64,000 bases of DNA, from positions 32,870 to 96,869 of the forward strand of contig NMRB01000909.1 in NCBI GenBank assembly GCA_002633025.1, given 5' to 3'. The notes beneath the pieces are model-generated. The model was not told the origin of the DNA. It was given only the letters and a program-made list of their open reading frames with translations, and searched no databases. Numbering within the stretch: position 1 is the stretch's first letter; every line of letters begins with the position of its first letter. Origin of the DNA: Notospermus geniculatus. Lineage: Eukaryota > Nemertea > Pilidiophora > Heteronemertea > Lineidae. Made by a program: the position numbers and the translations under genes. This document shows positions 1 to 10,769 of this stretch, piece after piece.

Positions 1-2160
1 TTTAATCTGTGAAAGATTTGGAATTGTAAAGAGTAATTCTTTTCATATAAATATAGCAGTCAACTTTCTGTGACTTGTGCTTGCATTAATACTTTATAAG
101 CTTAAAGCTGAACTGCATAAAGCATGCGTTACAGCGCGGGCAGTAACTGAAATAACTTGGAACATCCGCCATGTTTTAGAGGGACTCCAAACATGATATA
201 GTACCCGAGCATGTAGGTGGCAGCACCGTATTTGCGTCCCGATCACCAACAAATGGAAGACATTTCGTCTTTTCTGATATGTAGCCCTACATGCAGATGA
301 ACTTTCATCGTTTTCAACAACGACTTTCACTTGTTGGTGGTTGGGGCGCAAATCTTTCCTCACATCAATAGGACTATTTCCTTACCGTATGTTTTCGACT
401 GTTGTAGCTAGGCAGGTAAAAGAGGAAAAAAAGAAGAGCCCTCTGCTGTGGGGGGTTGTCCCTCGTGTGAGTCTTTAGTAGCGTCTCTCTATCATTTTCT
501 GCTGTGTGGCCGTGGGTACCGACTGCTCAGTTCTGGGGCGTTGACATTGGGTCTGGGACGCTGGTTTTCTGGTTGGACCGGGGAGGTGGGCTTTGTGCGA
601 TGGAGTGGCTGGCTTTTAGATGAGAAGAAATGAAATAGGTAACACCGTCTTTTGAATCAACTTGGTTGTATTGAGACAAGCTTTCGACCCTATCGGGCCT
701 TCATCAGGTCTGTCTGGCTTTTAGATGGTCGGATTTGTGGCCCATGGAGGTTTGCCAATGGATGGAAGCACGGTAGGCCCTTAGTCAGGTGTGTGTTCTT
801 TGTGGGTTTTAACTAGTTATGTATTTGAACATGGCATTTTATGTATTTTGACCAATTTTGGGTTAAATTAACATAAAATATTCGCTTCTTATTACGTGGC
901 TACTGAAAACAATTTAGAACATTCTTATCTGCTTCCTAGATACCCTTTTTCTATCTATTGGTGGTGCATTTATGGGGTGTGGTCCGACCTTTGGCGGGTT
1001 GGCGGTCGGTCGTGTCCCATTCTCCTGTACAAAGCTCACTTCTCTGGTCCAAAGAGAAAGTCAGTGTTCTAGATTCAAAATCAATTCCTCAGAATTTAGC
1101 AGTCGCTTTTCATGACTATACAGCAGAAAATTATAGAGGGGTATCCCTGAAGACTTTGATGAGGGATAGCCTTTTACAGCAGAGAGTTCCCCCCCCCCCA
1201 AAAAAACCGGGGGTTTACCTCAGCTATTGTATCGTCTTTTTGACATGGAGGTGGGCGCCCAAGTCAAAAAGTGAAAAAGACAGTTTTCGAAGGAAATATA
1301 CCTATATATGGTGTTTGAGAAGAACGGTTTTCTAGGTGCAGGCTGTGTGTGGCAGCATCTCCTCTGAAACCGCTCGACCAAATAATGTGCAATTCTGTAT
1401 ATTGGGGTGGTTTCAGACACGAGGATTATGTTCAGCTATGTCTTAAAACTGAGTATGCCACAGCAAAAAACGTTTTCGTTGAATTTTTTCCAGTCTTAAA
1501 AACCAGCGCGCTATTTCCAGATTTCGGACTACTTGCAAAGCTTCATCCATACGCTCGCAGCATTTTCAAATAAAGTATAGACCTAAATCGTACTTCGCCA
1601 CATTTCCACAACCTTCCTATCAATGTCCTGTCAATGACCCCCCTCACGGAGCACGTACCTTTACATTGTCTTTCACTGTTGGGATAATGTTTTTTTAGGC
1701 TCGTGTACTGGTATGTGACTACTGAAACGAGAGATAGGTAAAGGTTATGAAATATACCTTCATATCTGCGGGATTCCACAGCTAGCAGTAATGTATCTGT
1801 CGAAGAAAGACTGGGAACCTGTGTAAAATGGAAGATTATAGTGATCAATAGAAACCCCCTGGCAAAGCTGGTCAATAAGGGAAGTTCCATTGTAAAGGGA
1901 TACCTGCATAACTAACACCGAATGATGCCCCTATTGATTGGATGAATGTACGAAATTTCTTGAATTGGGACTGTTTTATGGGTCTATGTGTGGTGGGATA
2001 TCTCAAGTATGTCGGGATTGGGGGCTGTGGGGTTCGATATAATTGGAGGTTCGCGAGATTTGGTGTGTTGAAGTTGGGAGGGTGGGGATTCATTACATTT
2101 GGGTTTGGGGTTACTGGGGTTTGATTTAATTTAGATACCCTTTTGGGCATAATTCTTCAT
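1..2160. other. Host-like non-coding DNA, no gene recognised
   Basis: No reading frame here looks like a protein I recognise. The region holds a poly-C run near 1190, G-rich stretches near 2020-2110 related to the TATCGGGAT-type repeats further right, and a short motif at about 670-705 (a GATGAAGGCCCGATAGGG-type word on the minus strand) of the kind often seen in retroelement tails. I read it as degenerate repeats. Confidence 0.5.
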
Positions 2161-2246
2161 CTAAGTAATAGTTGATATACCAGTGTATGGGTCATAGCCA
2201 CCGTGTACTTCGAAAAGGCTGCTGTTCGAAGTTATTATCAGTTGAA

Positions 2247-2664
2247 CATCCTTTCTAACTTCATATGATTTCCCATGCGTCTTCTTGTTTCCTCCAAACT
2301 TGTCAGCGTTTCCACTGGTCAGCGATTTCAGCTGTGTGAAGAATTTGAGCACGCTCGTTTATGCCAACGAAATAGTTTGGTGCATACTATCCCATGATCC
2401 GGGTGCCATTTGGGGTGGGGCGGTGATATTGATTTTCTTACCGGACGGGCTGGCTAGAGCTTGGAATGTCAGTTGACGTTTTGAACCCCCTGCACTTCAA
2501 GTTGAATATTAACCTGGAAGATGTCCTCAACCTTCTTTAAGGCGTGCAATGACACACCTTCAAATTCATGTTTGACCACCCCAGACGCTTCACGATATCT
2601 CTTAACAACTCAGCAGTGGGTGTCTCCAGTGCATAAACACTATTACCAAAATGTAATGCAAGAC
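2247..2664 (-). pseudogene. Relic of an N-terminal domain of an invertebrate B-type DNA polymerase protein, copy A
   Basis: This segment is repeated almost base for base at 2876-3331. On the minus strand both encode a stretch containing HFGNSVYALETPTAELFKRY, followed by an open run that includes APPQMAPGSW. I infer it is the upstream domain of the Polinton/Maverick-like polymerase proteins common in invertebrate genomes, because the polymerase palm fragment lies next to copy B on the same strand. Copy A has a one-base loss near 2610 relative to copy B and lacks about 38 bp that copy B carries. It is dead. Confidence 0.45.
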
Positions 2665-2875
2665 AGTTAAACAACAAATGTTATCACGTATCAACATACC
2701 TGACCGCTTTCTTTCTAACGATACGATAGATGGGTTGTTTTCAGGTAAGATGGAAGAATAACTTCTTCTTACTTTGGGGTTGTTTAATGGGTTTGTGTGG
2801 TCAGCAAAGGTTCGCAGTAATTTACTGTGACACTTACGGGCCTATAATTACTGCCTACATATCACATGCCTACAT

Positions 2876-3331
2876 ATCCTTTCTAACTTCATATGATTTC
2901 CCATGCGTCTTCTTGTTTCCTCCAAACTTGTCAGCGTTTCCACTGGTCAGCGATTTCAGCTGTGTGATGGAGAGTGTCTTCTTACCACCGTACTCGTCTA
3001 TGTGTAGAATTTGAGCACGCTCGTTTATGCCAACGAAATAGTTTGGTGCATACTATCCCATGATCCGGGTGCCATTTGGGGTGGGGCGGTGATATTGACT
3101 TTCTTACCGGACGGGCTGGCTAGAGCTTGGAATGTCAGTTGACGTTTTGAACCCCCTGCACTTCAAGTTGAATATTAACCTGGAAGATGTCCTCAACCTT
3201 CTTTAAGGTGTGCAATGACACACCTTCAAATTCATGTTTGACCACCCCAGACGCTTCACGATATCTCTTAAACAACTCAGCAGTGGGTGTCTCCAGTGCA
3301 TAAACACTATTACCAAAATGTAATGCAAGAC
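2876..3331 (-). pseudogene. Relic of an N-terminal domain of an invertebrate B-type DNA polymerase protein, copy B
   Basis: Direct duplicate of 2247-2664 with an extra segment of about 38 bp near 2966-3004. The minus strand reads through about 70 residues without a stop (HFGNSVY, ELFKRYREASGVV, LKKVEDIFQVNIQL). On the minus strand it lies just downstream of the polymerase palm fragment at 3308-3600, which it abuts out of the natural domain order, so the element is rearranged. Family placement is by association and is moderate at best. Confidence 0.45.
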
Positions 3332-3600
3332 AAGGTATTTGACACCTCATCAAGATTGGTCAAATCAAGGAATGAATTTCCGTTGATAGCCAGATCAAGT
3401 TTTCTGGAATGTTGTTCTTCACTAAAGTAATTCACTTTGGTGTGTTTTTCTTTGTTTGTGACTGTCTTTCCATAATAGGAATTGCCAAAGAGTTTTTCCA
3501 TATCAGCAATTGTGCTCATGTCTCCGTCAGTGTCACCCTGTCGCCTTGCATCTGAGACACGATTTCCTTTCGTTTTAAAACATGATACAGGTGTATATTC
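3308..3600 (-). pseudogene. Palm-domain fragment of a Polinton/Maverick-like family-B DNA polymerase
   Basis: Read on the minus strand, this fragment contains the run NRVSDARRQGDTD followed by MEKLFGNSYYGKT and NKEKHTKV. The GNSxYGKT core is motif B of protein-primed family-B polymerases, of the type carried by Polinton/Maverick elements and related polymerase proteins in invertebrates. Motif C (YxDTD) and the exonuclease domain are absent, so this is a fragment, not a gene. Related pieces of the same palm stretch recur at 3745-3890 and 5855-5998. It is unrelated to the herpes-type polymerase at 26 kb, whose motif B is missing. Confidence 0.6.
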
Positions 3601-3745
3601 AACGACTTGGTATAATAATACATCGGGAGGTAATGGAGGGGGGATCTTAAGTATATCGGGATTGGGGGGGATAATAATAAATCGGGAGATAATGGAGGGG
3701 GAATTTCAAGTATATTGGGATTGGGGGGGGGGGCATATGGTTGTT
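3600..3745. repeat. G-rich TATCGGGATTGGGG repeat
   Basis: Two imperfect copies of a unit (TAATAATAAATCGGGAGATAATGG plus a TATCGGGATTGGGG run) separate two polymerase relics. The same words recur at 5810-5850, 6515-6540, 6726-6800, 6954-7010, 7412-7470 and 7601-7640, so this is a dispersed or locally amplified repeat. Confidence 0.6.
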
Positions 3746-3890
3746 CAATAAAGTAATTTACTTTGGTGTGTTTCTCTTTATTGGTTACTGTCTTTCCATA
3801 ATAGGAATTACCAAAGAGTTTATCTGGGTCAGTGTCACCCTGTCGCCTTGCATCTGAGACACGATTTCCTTTCGTTTTATAACATGACTA
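3745..3890 (-). pseudogene. Second copy of the family-B polymerase palm fragment
   Basis: The minus strand repeats much of the palm stretch seen at 3308-3600: the SDARRQGDTD-coding part (3829-3890) and part of the motif B neighbourhood with the NxEKHTK stretch (3745-3820). Small deletions break the frame. Confidence 0.5.
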
Positions 3891-4457
3891 GCAATTACCC
3901 GTGCTGCGCACGGGGTGTGGGGTATAACATTTTCGCTTCAAGTTCAATGTCGGCCAGTGCGCTGACGTCGCGATCATGACGCAAACCCGGGGGCCAAAAT
4001 GCACTGCTGACGTCAGAGGTATTCGTCACGCATGGACCGTTGGTAAGGCCCGTCCGCACGATCCGATTTTCTTTCTTCGTGTGGACGGACCTTTGTGACG
4101 CTCCAACCAAGGCAACAGCAGTGACGTGTTTCGATTGTGACGTCAGAATCGGTCGACATTTTTGGGTGGAAAAAGGCGAACAAAGTGTGATTTATGTGGT
4201 TGTTATCACTCCGTACGCATATTTGGATTTTCAAAAAGTTGAAAAGAGATGTTGTTTCCTGTAAGGCAGGAATAATTCTAAGCCCCAGGAATCTGGGTTA
4301 GCTCAGAATCGCGCGCATTGCTGTGATTGGCTGCTGGCGCCTGGAGACAGCCCTAGGTACCCTTGATTGGCAGGCTTGGCGCAGCAGAGCATGTGAACTG
4401 ACCCGGGAGATGCGAGGTAATTAGGGTTCCTGGAAACTCCCGGAAGGCAATTGTCCT

Positions 4458-4568
4458 ACGTCATGTAGGCCTGTGCCTACGTCATGGATACGTCACCAAG
4501 TAAACGAACGTCGGTCTTTGGTCGATGACGTCACCACCTCTGGACTGCTCAGCGTGACGTCATCCTAT
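4458..4568. repeat. 111 bp direct repeat, copy 1
   Basis: Begins ACGTCATGTAGGCCTG and ends CATCCTAT. It is matched at 4799-4909 with one visible mismatch. It holds two TGACGTCA sites plus a TACGTCA half site. Confidence 0.9.
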
Positions 4569-4798
4569 CACTCCGTACGCATATTGAATGATGCCGAACA
4601 CATCTTTGAAGCCTGCCGCACACGTGAGCTATCTGCTGAGCAAAAAGTCATTCGAGACCTTTTGCTCAGCAGTAATAGCTCACAGAAAAATAGGCGCACA
4701 CGCGACTTTTCTGCCTCGCCTAAAAATGACGCAAGGGTGGTGGGCAAATTTCATTGCTTTGCTGAAGAAGCTGGTGGGCAAAAACGCGCAACGTCACA

Positions 4799-4909
4799 AC
4801 GTCATGTAGGCCTGGGCCTACGTCATGGATACGTCACCAAGTAAACGAACGTCGGTCTTTGGTCGATGACGTCACCACCTCTGGACTGCTCAGCGTGACG
4901 TCATCCTAT
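4799..4909. repeat. 111 bp direct repeat, copy 2
   Basis: Same length and nearly the same sequence as 4458-4568, 341 bp away in the same orientation. Such a close pair suggests the long terminal or subterminal repeats of a small element, or a recent local duplication. Confidence 0.9.
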
Positions 4910-5117
4910 GACGTCACAATTATCGTGACGTCATATTAAACTCTCAAATCCTTGGTAACGATAAAAACCCCTTAAAATATAATTCTGCGAAGCTTTTTTA
5001 AAAAACTAAATACTAAACAACATACTCCTTGATATTGGGAACGTGGCTCTAGTCATGTTAGTTGAGATCGAAGCCACAGAGAATAAGCTGGACAAAATTT
5101 GAGGTTGTTCCTTTATT

Positions 5118-5275
5118 AGCTCACCTCTGTGGAGGTGAGCTTCTCTCATGGTGTGTCGTCCGTCGTACGTCGTCGTCCGTCGTCGTCGTCCGTCGTCGTC
5201 GTCATCCTTCAACATTCACCATGAGAGTCATAGTTTCACACTTAACCATGGAGACTTGTCACAGAGGTGAGCACA
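5118..5275. repeat. Inverted repeat around a CGTCGT simple repeat
   Basis: The outer arms are AGCTCACCTCTGTGG and CACAGAGGTGAGCA, the inner arms CTCATGGTG and CACCATGAGAG. They enclose a (CGTCGTC)n tract at about 5155-5205. A short hairpin (GCTCACCTC/GAGGTGAGC) lies inside the left arm. This looks like a small non-autonomous element with an expanded core. Confidence 0.55.
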
Positions 5276-5417
5276 ATGGCCCTGGCCATTTCATATATGT
5301 ATCTAGATTCCTCCCGAACCGGACGGCAACAGATTTTTGACGGATGAATGGAACATGTTCCATTCGTCCGATATCGCATGCGTTACTCAGTTCATGTGCG
5401 GTGGCAAGTGTCAATCA

Positions 5418-5656
5418 TTAGGGCCGTTTAGACGACAAGCCAAAAAACCACATTCAGATTTAATCCGATTCGATCCTATCGACCCGCATTGGGTCTCAAT
5501 GCGTTTAGACGAGATTTGAATGTGGTCGTATGTGGTCCAATGCGGACGGATTCGGGACCATAAATCCGCATTGGTTTAACACGCAAGAGTTTTGAACCAC
5601 AATCGGATTCGATCGGATCGCATGTGGATTTTTGCCTGTCGTCTAAACTGCCCTAA
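5418..5656. mobile_element. MITE-like element with terminal inverted repeats
   Basis: Ends TTAGGGCCGTTTAGACGACA and TGTCGTCTAAACTGCCCTAA are near-perfect inverted repeats. The interior continues the symmetry (AATCCGATTCGATC against GATCGGATCG). It is about 240 bp with no coding capacity, which is the form of a MITE. Confidence 0.65.
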
Positions 5657-5854
5657 TGTGTCCCATATTAATCCGGTAACCGATCCGTAAAAAGTACACA
5701 TTTCGCAAAGGTTTAATGCAGGGTTCATTGGCACACGGATTTTGTCCGACTCAAGTCCGTAGAAAATCAATCATATTGACTTTTGCGTTGTCGTATCCGC
5801 AAAAATAGAGGGGATCTTAAGTATATCGGGATTGGGGGGGGGGCATATGGTTGT

Positions 5855-5998
5855 TCAATAAAGTAATTACCAAAGAGTTTTCCATCTCGGCAATTACATT
5901 CATATCTGGGTCAGTGTCACCCTGTCGCCTTGCATCTGAGACACGATTTCCTTTCGTTTTAAAACATGATACAGGTGTATATTCAACGACTTGGTATT
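5855..5998 (-). pseudogene. Third copy of the family-B polymerase palm fragment
   Basis: The minus strand again encodes the SCFKTKGNRVSDARRQGDTD run, then turns into an MExS remnant without a complete motif B. It matches 3520-3600 closely over about 85 bp. Confidence 0.5.
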
Positions 5999-6179
5999 TT
6001 TTACTGAAGATTGAGATCCTGGGTAATCTTTGTATATACCCAGGACGACATTTACCCTTTCAGCAGGCCAAAGAGCCAGCTGACAAAGACACGCTTTGTG
6101 TTTGTCATAGACGGACGCCTTTGACGTACGTAATAATACTACGAATAAGAGAAAACATGAGTAGTCTTTCAACAAGTTC

Positions 6180-6250
6180 GGTGGCCGTTTGGGGAAGACG
6201 GTGGAACAGAAAAGGCGCGGGTTCGATTCCCAGCTGGGTCAAAAAGTTTT
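6180..6250 (+). repeat. Possible tRNA-derived SINE fragment
   Basis: The stretch GCGGGTTCGATTCCCAGC at about 6219-6236 is a good RNA polymerase III B box (GGTTCGANTCC). An A-box-like GGTGGCCGTTTGGGG lies about 40 bp upstream. The flanks do not fold as an intact tRNA cloverleaf, so I read it as a tRNA-derived SINE head, not a tRNA gene. Confidence 0.35.
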
Positions 6251-6709
6251 CTTTCAAAAAAGCGGCTCACCAGGATGTTGACACCTCGACAGCTCGAAGA
6301 CAAAATTCAACGATGACATCCATATTCAGGAACAGCTCCTTTTGAACCACATACATGTAGACTGTCTGTTCATACTCCAAAGACTGAATATAGGTGGAAC
6401 GTTATGATATGAAAGTTTAATGAATGTTCTGTCAGCTGCGATCAGAAATTGACCTATGTTCAGCACTTTCAAGAGGCTGGTAAAATCCCACCCGTTTCCA
6501 GGTTTTCAAGCTTGTAATAATAAATCGGGAGATAATAGCACATCCACTTCGAGTCGCAAAATCTTTTTTGCAGAGGGCCTATAAGTCCTCTGCTCTGACA
6601 TCGTTGATTGTCTCCTGGATCATTCCCGTTTTCTGTTGCCCTTCCCGGCCGAGACTCTGAATGGGTTTGTGTGGTTAGCAAACGTCTTTCATCATACGAG
6701 TTGGTATGT

Positions 6710-7147
6710 GACACATCTAAATAATTAAGAATTAAGTATATCGGGATGGGGGGGGGCATATAGTTAAGTTGGGTACAGTTGGGTTCCACCAGATAGTATA
6801 TCGGGATGGGGGGCATATAGTTAAGTTGGGTACAGTTGGGTTCCACCAGATCTAGTGTATTGGATAGCTAAAATGGCGACCTTGAATTCTTGGGTTGATC
6901 CACAAATATCTTTCTTCATATTAATTGTATGTGACACATCTAAATAATAATAAATTGGGTGATAAATGAGGGGGAATTAAGTATATCGGGGTGGGGGGCA
7001 TATAGTTAAGTTGGGTACAGTTGGGGTTCCACCAGATCTAGTGTATTGGATAGCTAAAATGGCGACCTTGAATTCTTGGGTTGGTCCACAAATATCTTTC
7101 TTCATATTAATTGTATGTGACACATCTAAATAATAATAAATTATTAA
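6710..7147. repeat. Tandem copies of a repeat of about 190 bp, left part
   Basis: The unit runs ATTGGGTGATAAATGAGG, TATATCGGGATGGGGG, CATATAGTTAAGTTGGG, GGTTCCACCAGATC and ends GACACATCTAAATAATAATAA. It is present at about 6726-6957 (with an internal partial duplication) and 6954-7143, and again at 7412-7600 and 7601-7640 beyond an inserted zinc-finger exon. Confidence 0.8.
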
Positions 7148-7412
7148 CCTGCCCGCTTCCGTCGCCGTCGCTTTTACGTTTCTGTGTCTCAATACTACCT
7201 GTTTTATGAACATGCATGTGTCTTTTCAAATTACTGCTTCTGTCAAATTTTTTATCACATACAGCACACTGATGTGTTTTATCGGTTTTATGAACACTAT
7301 GTGTATGTCGATCCAGTATATCTTTTCTGTGTGTACAATAGCCACAATCTTTACAGACAAAATTATTTTCATCATGTGACTTCCTGTGTCTAATCAAATG
7401 TGACTTTTGTTT
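7148..7412 (-). pseudogene. C2H2 zinc-finger exon fragment
   Basis: The minus strand encodes two complete C2H2 fingers (FVCKDCGYCTHRKDILDRH and HQCAVCDKKFDRSSNLKRH, each CxxC-x12-H) and the last half of a third (KSHLIRHRKSH). It ends in a basic KRKSDGDGSGQ stretch directly followed by GTTAAT, a plausible splice donor. It is embedded between copies of the 190 bp repeat, so the rest of the gene is gone. Fingers of this kind occur at the N-terminus of invertebrate B-type polymerase proteins, whose relics lie nearby, but a host transcription factor is equally possible. Confidence 0.55.
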
Positions 7413-7640
7413 GATTGGGTGATAAATGAGGGGGAATTAAGTATATCGGGATGGGGGGGGCATATAGTTAAGTTGGGTACAGTTGGGGTTCCACCAGATC
7501 TAGTGTATTGGATAGCTAAAATGGCGATATTGAATTCTTGGGTTGGTCCACAAATATCTTTCTTCATATTAATTGTATGTGACACATCTAAATAATAATA
7601 AATTGGGTGATAAATGAGGGGGAATTAAGTATATCGGGAT
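7412..7640. repeat. Tandem copies of a repeat of about 190 bp, right part, ending at an assembly gap
   Basis: One full copy of the unit (7412-7600) and the first 40 bases of another (7601-7640). The second stops at the N at 7641, which is where the transposase gene begins on the other side. Reads from this repeat family probably caused the contig to break here. Confidence 0.75.
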
Positions 7641-7641
7641 N
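7641..7641. other. Single N, probable contig join
   Basis: Sequence character changes abruptly from the 190 bp repeat to the transposase reading frame at this base, so the join may not reflect the true genome. Confidence 0.7.
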
Positions 7642-9389
7642 TTAGTATCCAGTGTATGAATTTGACCTTCGTTGAATTTGGAAAGGGCCTTTGCTACATA
7701 TGCTTCAAGTTTTTTCTTCCCGACGAATGTTGTTTTATCACAGAATCTCCAGAGGACAGAATGAAGAGATTCATTAGGATTTTGTGTCATTGCTGAGAGG
7801 CAACGAGAAAGTAAATTTTCGCAACATAGTTTATCGTTGTATTGTTGTTTGATTGCTTTATAAACATGTTCTGCTAAGTACATATTACATTTCTCTTTAT
7901 CAAATATTGGGGGCTCCTCCCCTTTTTCGATAGCCTGGAGATAAAAGCACCATTCGCTGTTGCATAAATTATGCCTTGGTTTCTCTTGAGCTAAATGCCG
8001 AATTACAGCCTTTGTGGCATTCATCATGTTTTCTAAACTACCCCCATTATTTTTTATTGCACCTAAGTAGCATTTTTTAATATATTTTACCGTTCGTGGC
8101 GTCAAAACACCATTATTAACCAAACCAACATCTTGACCATCTATAGATATGCCTTTTAATCGACTTTGTTTGCTAAGAGAATTGAGTAGTCTCGGAACAC
8201 GTTTAGCCACGTGATTAATGCATTCAGTTTTTACCACAGGAGCATTGTAGTCGGTTGGAGCTTTCTTTGTGATACCAGAATATGCAGCCGTATCTCCATC
8301 CGCAATAACTTCAGTGTATCGAAATTTTGTTTTTTCAACGGACGAATTGAAAAGCCTAGTGACAGCATATTTTTCCATGGAACCATATTCTTTCTGGTAA
8401 TTTACGTCGCAATGATCTTTATGAGATTGTTCCCATGCGAGGAAGTCTACTTTTTTTGCATCTACCGTGGCGCATTTGTGGCAATATTCCGATAATATAT
8501 CGTAGTCTATGCATAATCCTGTTAATGATTCGATCACAAAACATACACAAAATTTTGAACGAAAATGTCTTTTTTGATAAGTGCCATCAATGGAAACAGA
8601 GATGTCCAGAACATCTTGAAGTTCAAGATCGGGGTTTTCTAAAATGTATTCCCTTCTTACGATATCCCGAGCACGTTTTAAAGCTTCTTTCCCCGTCAGT
8701 ATAGTGGCCTCGTATAGTTTGTCACATAAAGCATAAAATGAACTCTCAGTTGGTTTTTCCGTATCCAAACATAAAGAAAACGTCTCCACACCTGCATAAC
8801 CAATTCCCGCTTCAAGGAAAAAATTTGCGCATTTCATGTTAATCTCAAAAGGTGTTTTTTTCTGATTTTGCCATAGTGAACCTTTTAAGCGCCTCGATGT
8901 ATGAACACTATACACATTTTCTTCACAGACAGAACAAAAAACTTCAAGATTCCTTACAAAACCCTCTTTCTTATTCTGGTTTATATTCACGACACAATTT
9001 TTACTTGATTTACAAACATCGCAAGTACCATTTTGTAACAATTCAGTCAGAATTGGTGCATGGGTTAAAAGTATCTCCGCTGTTAAATCGTCTGTTACGC
9101 TGGAATGATCTGATGAAATGTCTGTTTCTGATGAACTACCCCCGTTGTCGGGCGCACGTTTCATTTTAGACCGCAGATCCCCAGTGAGTTTTAATTTCCG
9201 TTTTGATGCACTAAAAAGAGTCATATCTGCAAGTTTTTCCGGATTTTTAATTGGGAGGGAATCAACTGTATAGCTCGGGCCGGCGACTGGTTCTTGCGAT
9301 GGTTCCTCGATGTTTGGTTCGCCCCATCTCGCATGCGCTGCGGTTTCCGCTCGCTTTTTCGATAACTGTTTTTTCTTGCTAAAAGGCAT
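7642..9389 (-). CDS. Mutator-like transposase-domain protein, C-terminus cut at a gap
   Basis: An open frame of about 582 codons from ATG 9389 with a basic N-terminus (KKKQLSKKRAE). Visible features are a CDVC...C and FCSVC Cys pair near residues 123-155, SIDGTYQKR at 266-274, CHKC at 303-306, IADGDTAAY at 362-370, ECINHVAKR at 389-397 and NPNESLHSVLW near residue 540. This order (DGT-QKR, CxxC, DGD, EC-NHV-KR) is that of the Mutator-like transposase domain proteins that are multicopy in many invertebrates. The spaced acidic residues fit a DDE-type catalytic core. The frame is intact up to the N at 7641, where the 3' end is lost. It is intronless and host-transposon in origin, not viral. Confidence 0.7.
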
Positions 9390-10080
9390 TTTGTTTCATC
9401 AATAAGACATGAATTATCTTCTTTAAATAACTTTCGCTAATTATAGACAGGCTGCTTGAACCATGACTTGAACCCGTGTACATCGTACATGTACTAAAGG
9501 TTTCCTAAAACATAGTGTCAAAATCTACCAGTACAAGAGGGTGTATACTACCAATGAAGATGTCAAATAAAAGATTGATTTGTCTATTTCTAAGAACAGT
9601 TTCGAACTTTTCACGTCCAGGATCATGACTCATGGGTTATGTTTTGCTTGGATACTTTATACATCTATCAGAACCTTCTAAATGAAACTACGTTTCTAAA
9701 TAATTGATCCTGTTTGATCCAGATGTGGTACACCCATTGGAAAGCAAAGAATGTGAACTGTATGGAACAGTTTCGAATTTTTTTTATTTTTTGGTACAAC
9801 TAAGGTGACAGGTGGGTTTATGCGGCAAAGTCGCCACCGCGGCATAGGAGAATGCATTAGGACAAATTGGATAAGGATCGGTGATAAAATGTACTAGGTG
9901 GCAGTATACAGACTTTTCGTTATGGCTCTCATGTACTTGAGGAAGGTATTCAGAACTACATAGATCTATACACTTCATCATTTTGGTAGGTGTGAAAGCC
10001 GGAGGAATAATTGGAGGCGAAACTCCAACAACCTCCTGATCGAGAAGGCCATTCCATATGCCAGGTGTTTTGGCAGAGGA
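9390..10080. other. Intergenic host DNA, nothing recognised
   Basis: AT-rich, with scattered TACATG words and no convincing coding frame or structured RNA. It may include the 5' flank of the transposase gene. Confidence 0.5.
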
Positions 10081-10440
10081 ATGATATATTCAGCAAGAGA
10101 GATTCGGCGACTCGCAGGAGATGGGCTACAAAAAGTTGTGTTTTTATTTACTGTATTTCACATGTATATTATATTTATATATTGTAAATTCATTTTAATA
10201 GTCATAAATTTTAAAAATATTTTCAGTAAAAACGATTCTGCGACTCGAAGCAGATGGGCTACCAAAAGTTGTGTTTTTATTTACTGTATTTCACATGTAT
10301 GTTATATTTATATATAATTGTAAATTCATTAGTAATTAATGTCAAAAAAATATTTCAGTAATAGAGATTATGCGACTCGAAGTAGATGGGCTACAAAAAG
10401 TATTTGTGTTTTTACTTATTATGACAATCTTTATTTCGAT
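10081..10440. repeat. Three tandem diverged copies of a repeat of about 135 bp
   Basis: Each copy carries GCGACTCGAAGYAGATGGGC followed by TTGTGTTTTTATTTACTG and an ATGTATATTATATTTATAT stretch. A fourth, isolated copy is at about 11995-12080. No function is apparent. Confidence 0.75.
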
Positions 10441-10769
10441 GTCTTGCATTACACTTTGGAGATAGTGTTTGCGCACTGGAGACACCCACCGCTGAGTTGT
10501 AGATCGTGAAGCTTCTGGGGCGTCTGGTGGAGGACCTCTTATTAATTATTTCCCATTTACATGTATATTTGTATATAATTGTAAGGTCATTAGTCGTACG
10601 TGTAAAAATATCTTATTTTTCTTAATATCTAGTACTAGGCAGGAGGACTTAAAGCGGAGTGAGAGTGTCTTTTTATGTACCCCAGTGTGCTTTCTGTGGG
10701 GTAACGGGTGAAATAGGGGGCTTATTCGGCCCCGCGCGGGACCAGCCGATGTGGCTCGAAAAACACGCA

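Larger units (their letters stand above)
4008..4933. promoter_or_regulatory. Cluster of eight CRE (TGACGTCA) palindromes
   Basis: Exact TGACGTCA octamers are at 4008, 4138, 4526, 4555, 4867, 4896, 4909 and 4926. Further near-matches (TGACGTCG at 3963, GTGACGTG near 4121) lie between them. This octamer is the full binding site of CREB/ATF bZIP factors. Four of the eight sit inside a duplicated 111 bp unit. The cluster may be an enhancer, or simply the internal sequence of a mobile element; no gene start was identified beside it. Confidence 0.55.

Noticed and set aside
3310-3519. Missing motif B of the herpes-like polymerase
   Set aside because: The GNSYYGKT fragment belongs to a protein-primed Polinton-like polymerase family and has relatives beside it; it is not the rest of the gene at 26 kb.
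4458-4909. CRISPR array
   Set aside because: Only two long repeats, eukaryotic context, no short regular spacers.
6198-6245. tRNA gene
   Set aside because: A good B box but no cloverleaf or acceptor stem; more like a SINE head.
7569-9389. Transposase frame continuing past the N at 7641
   Set aside because: Codons left of the N are the 190 bp repeat, the same frame end seen at 7107-7145, so the continuation is accidental.
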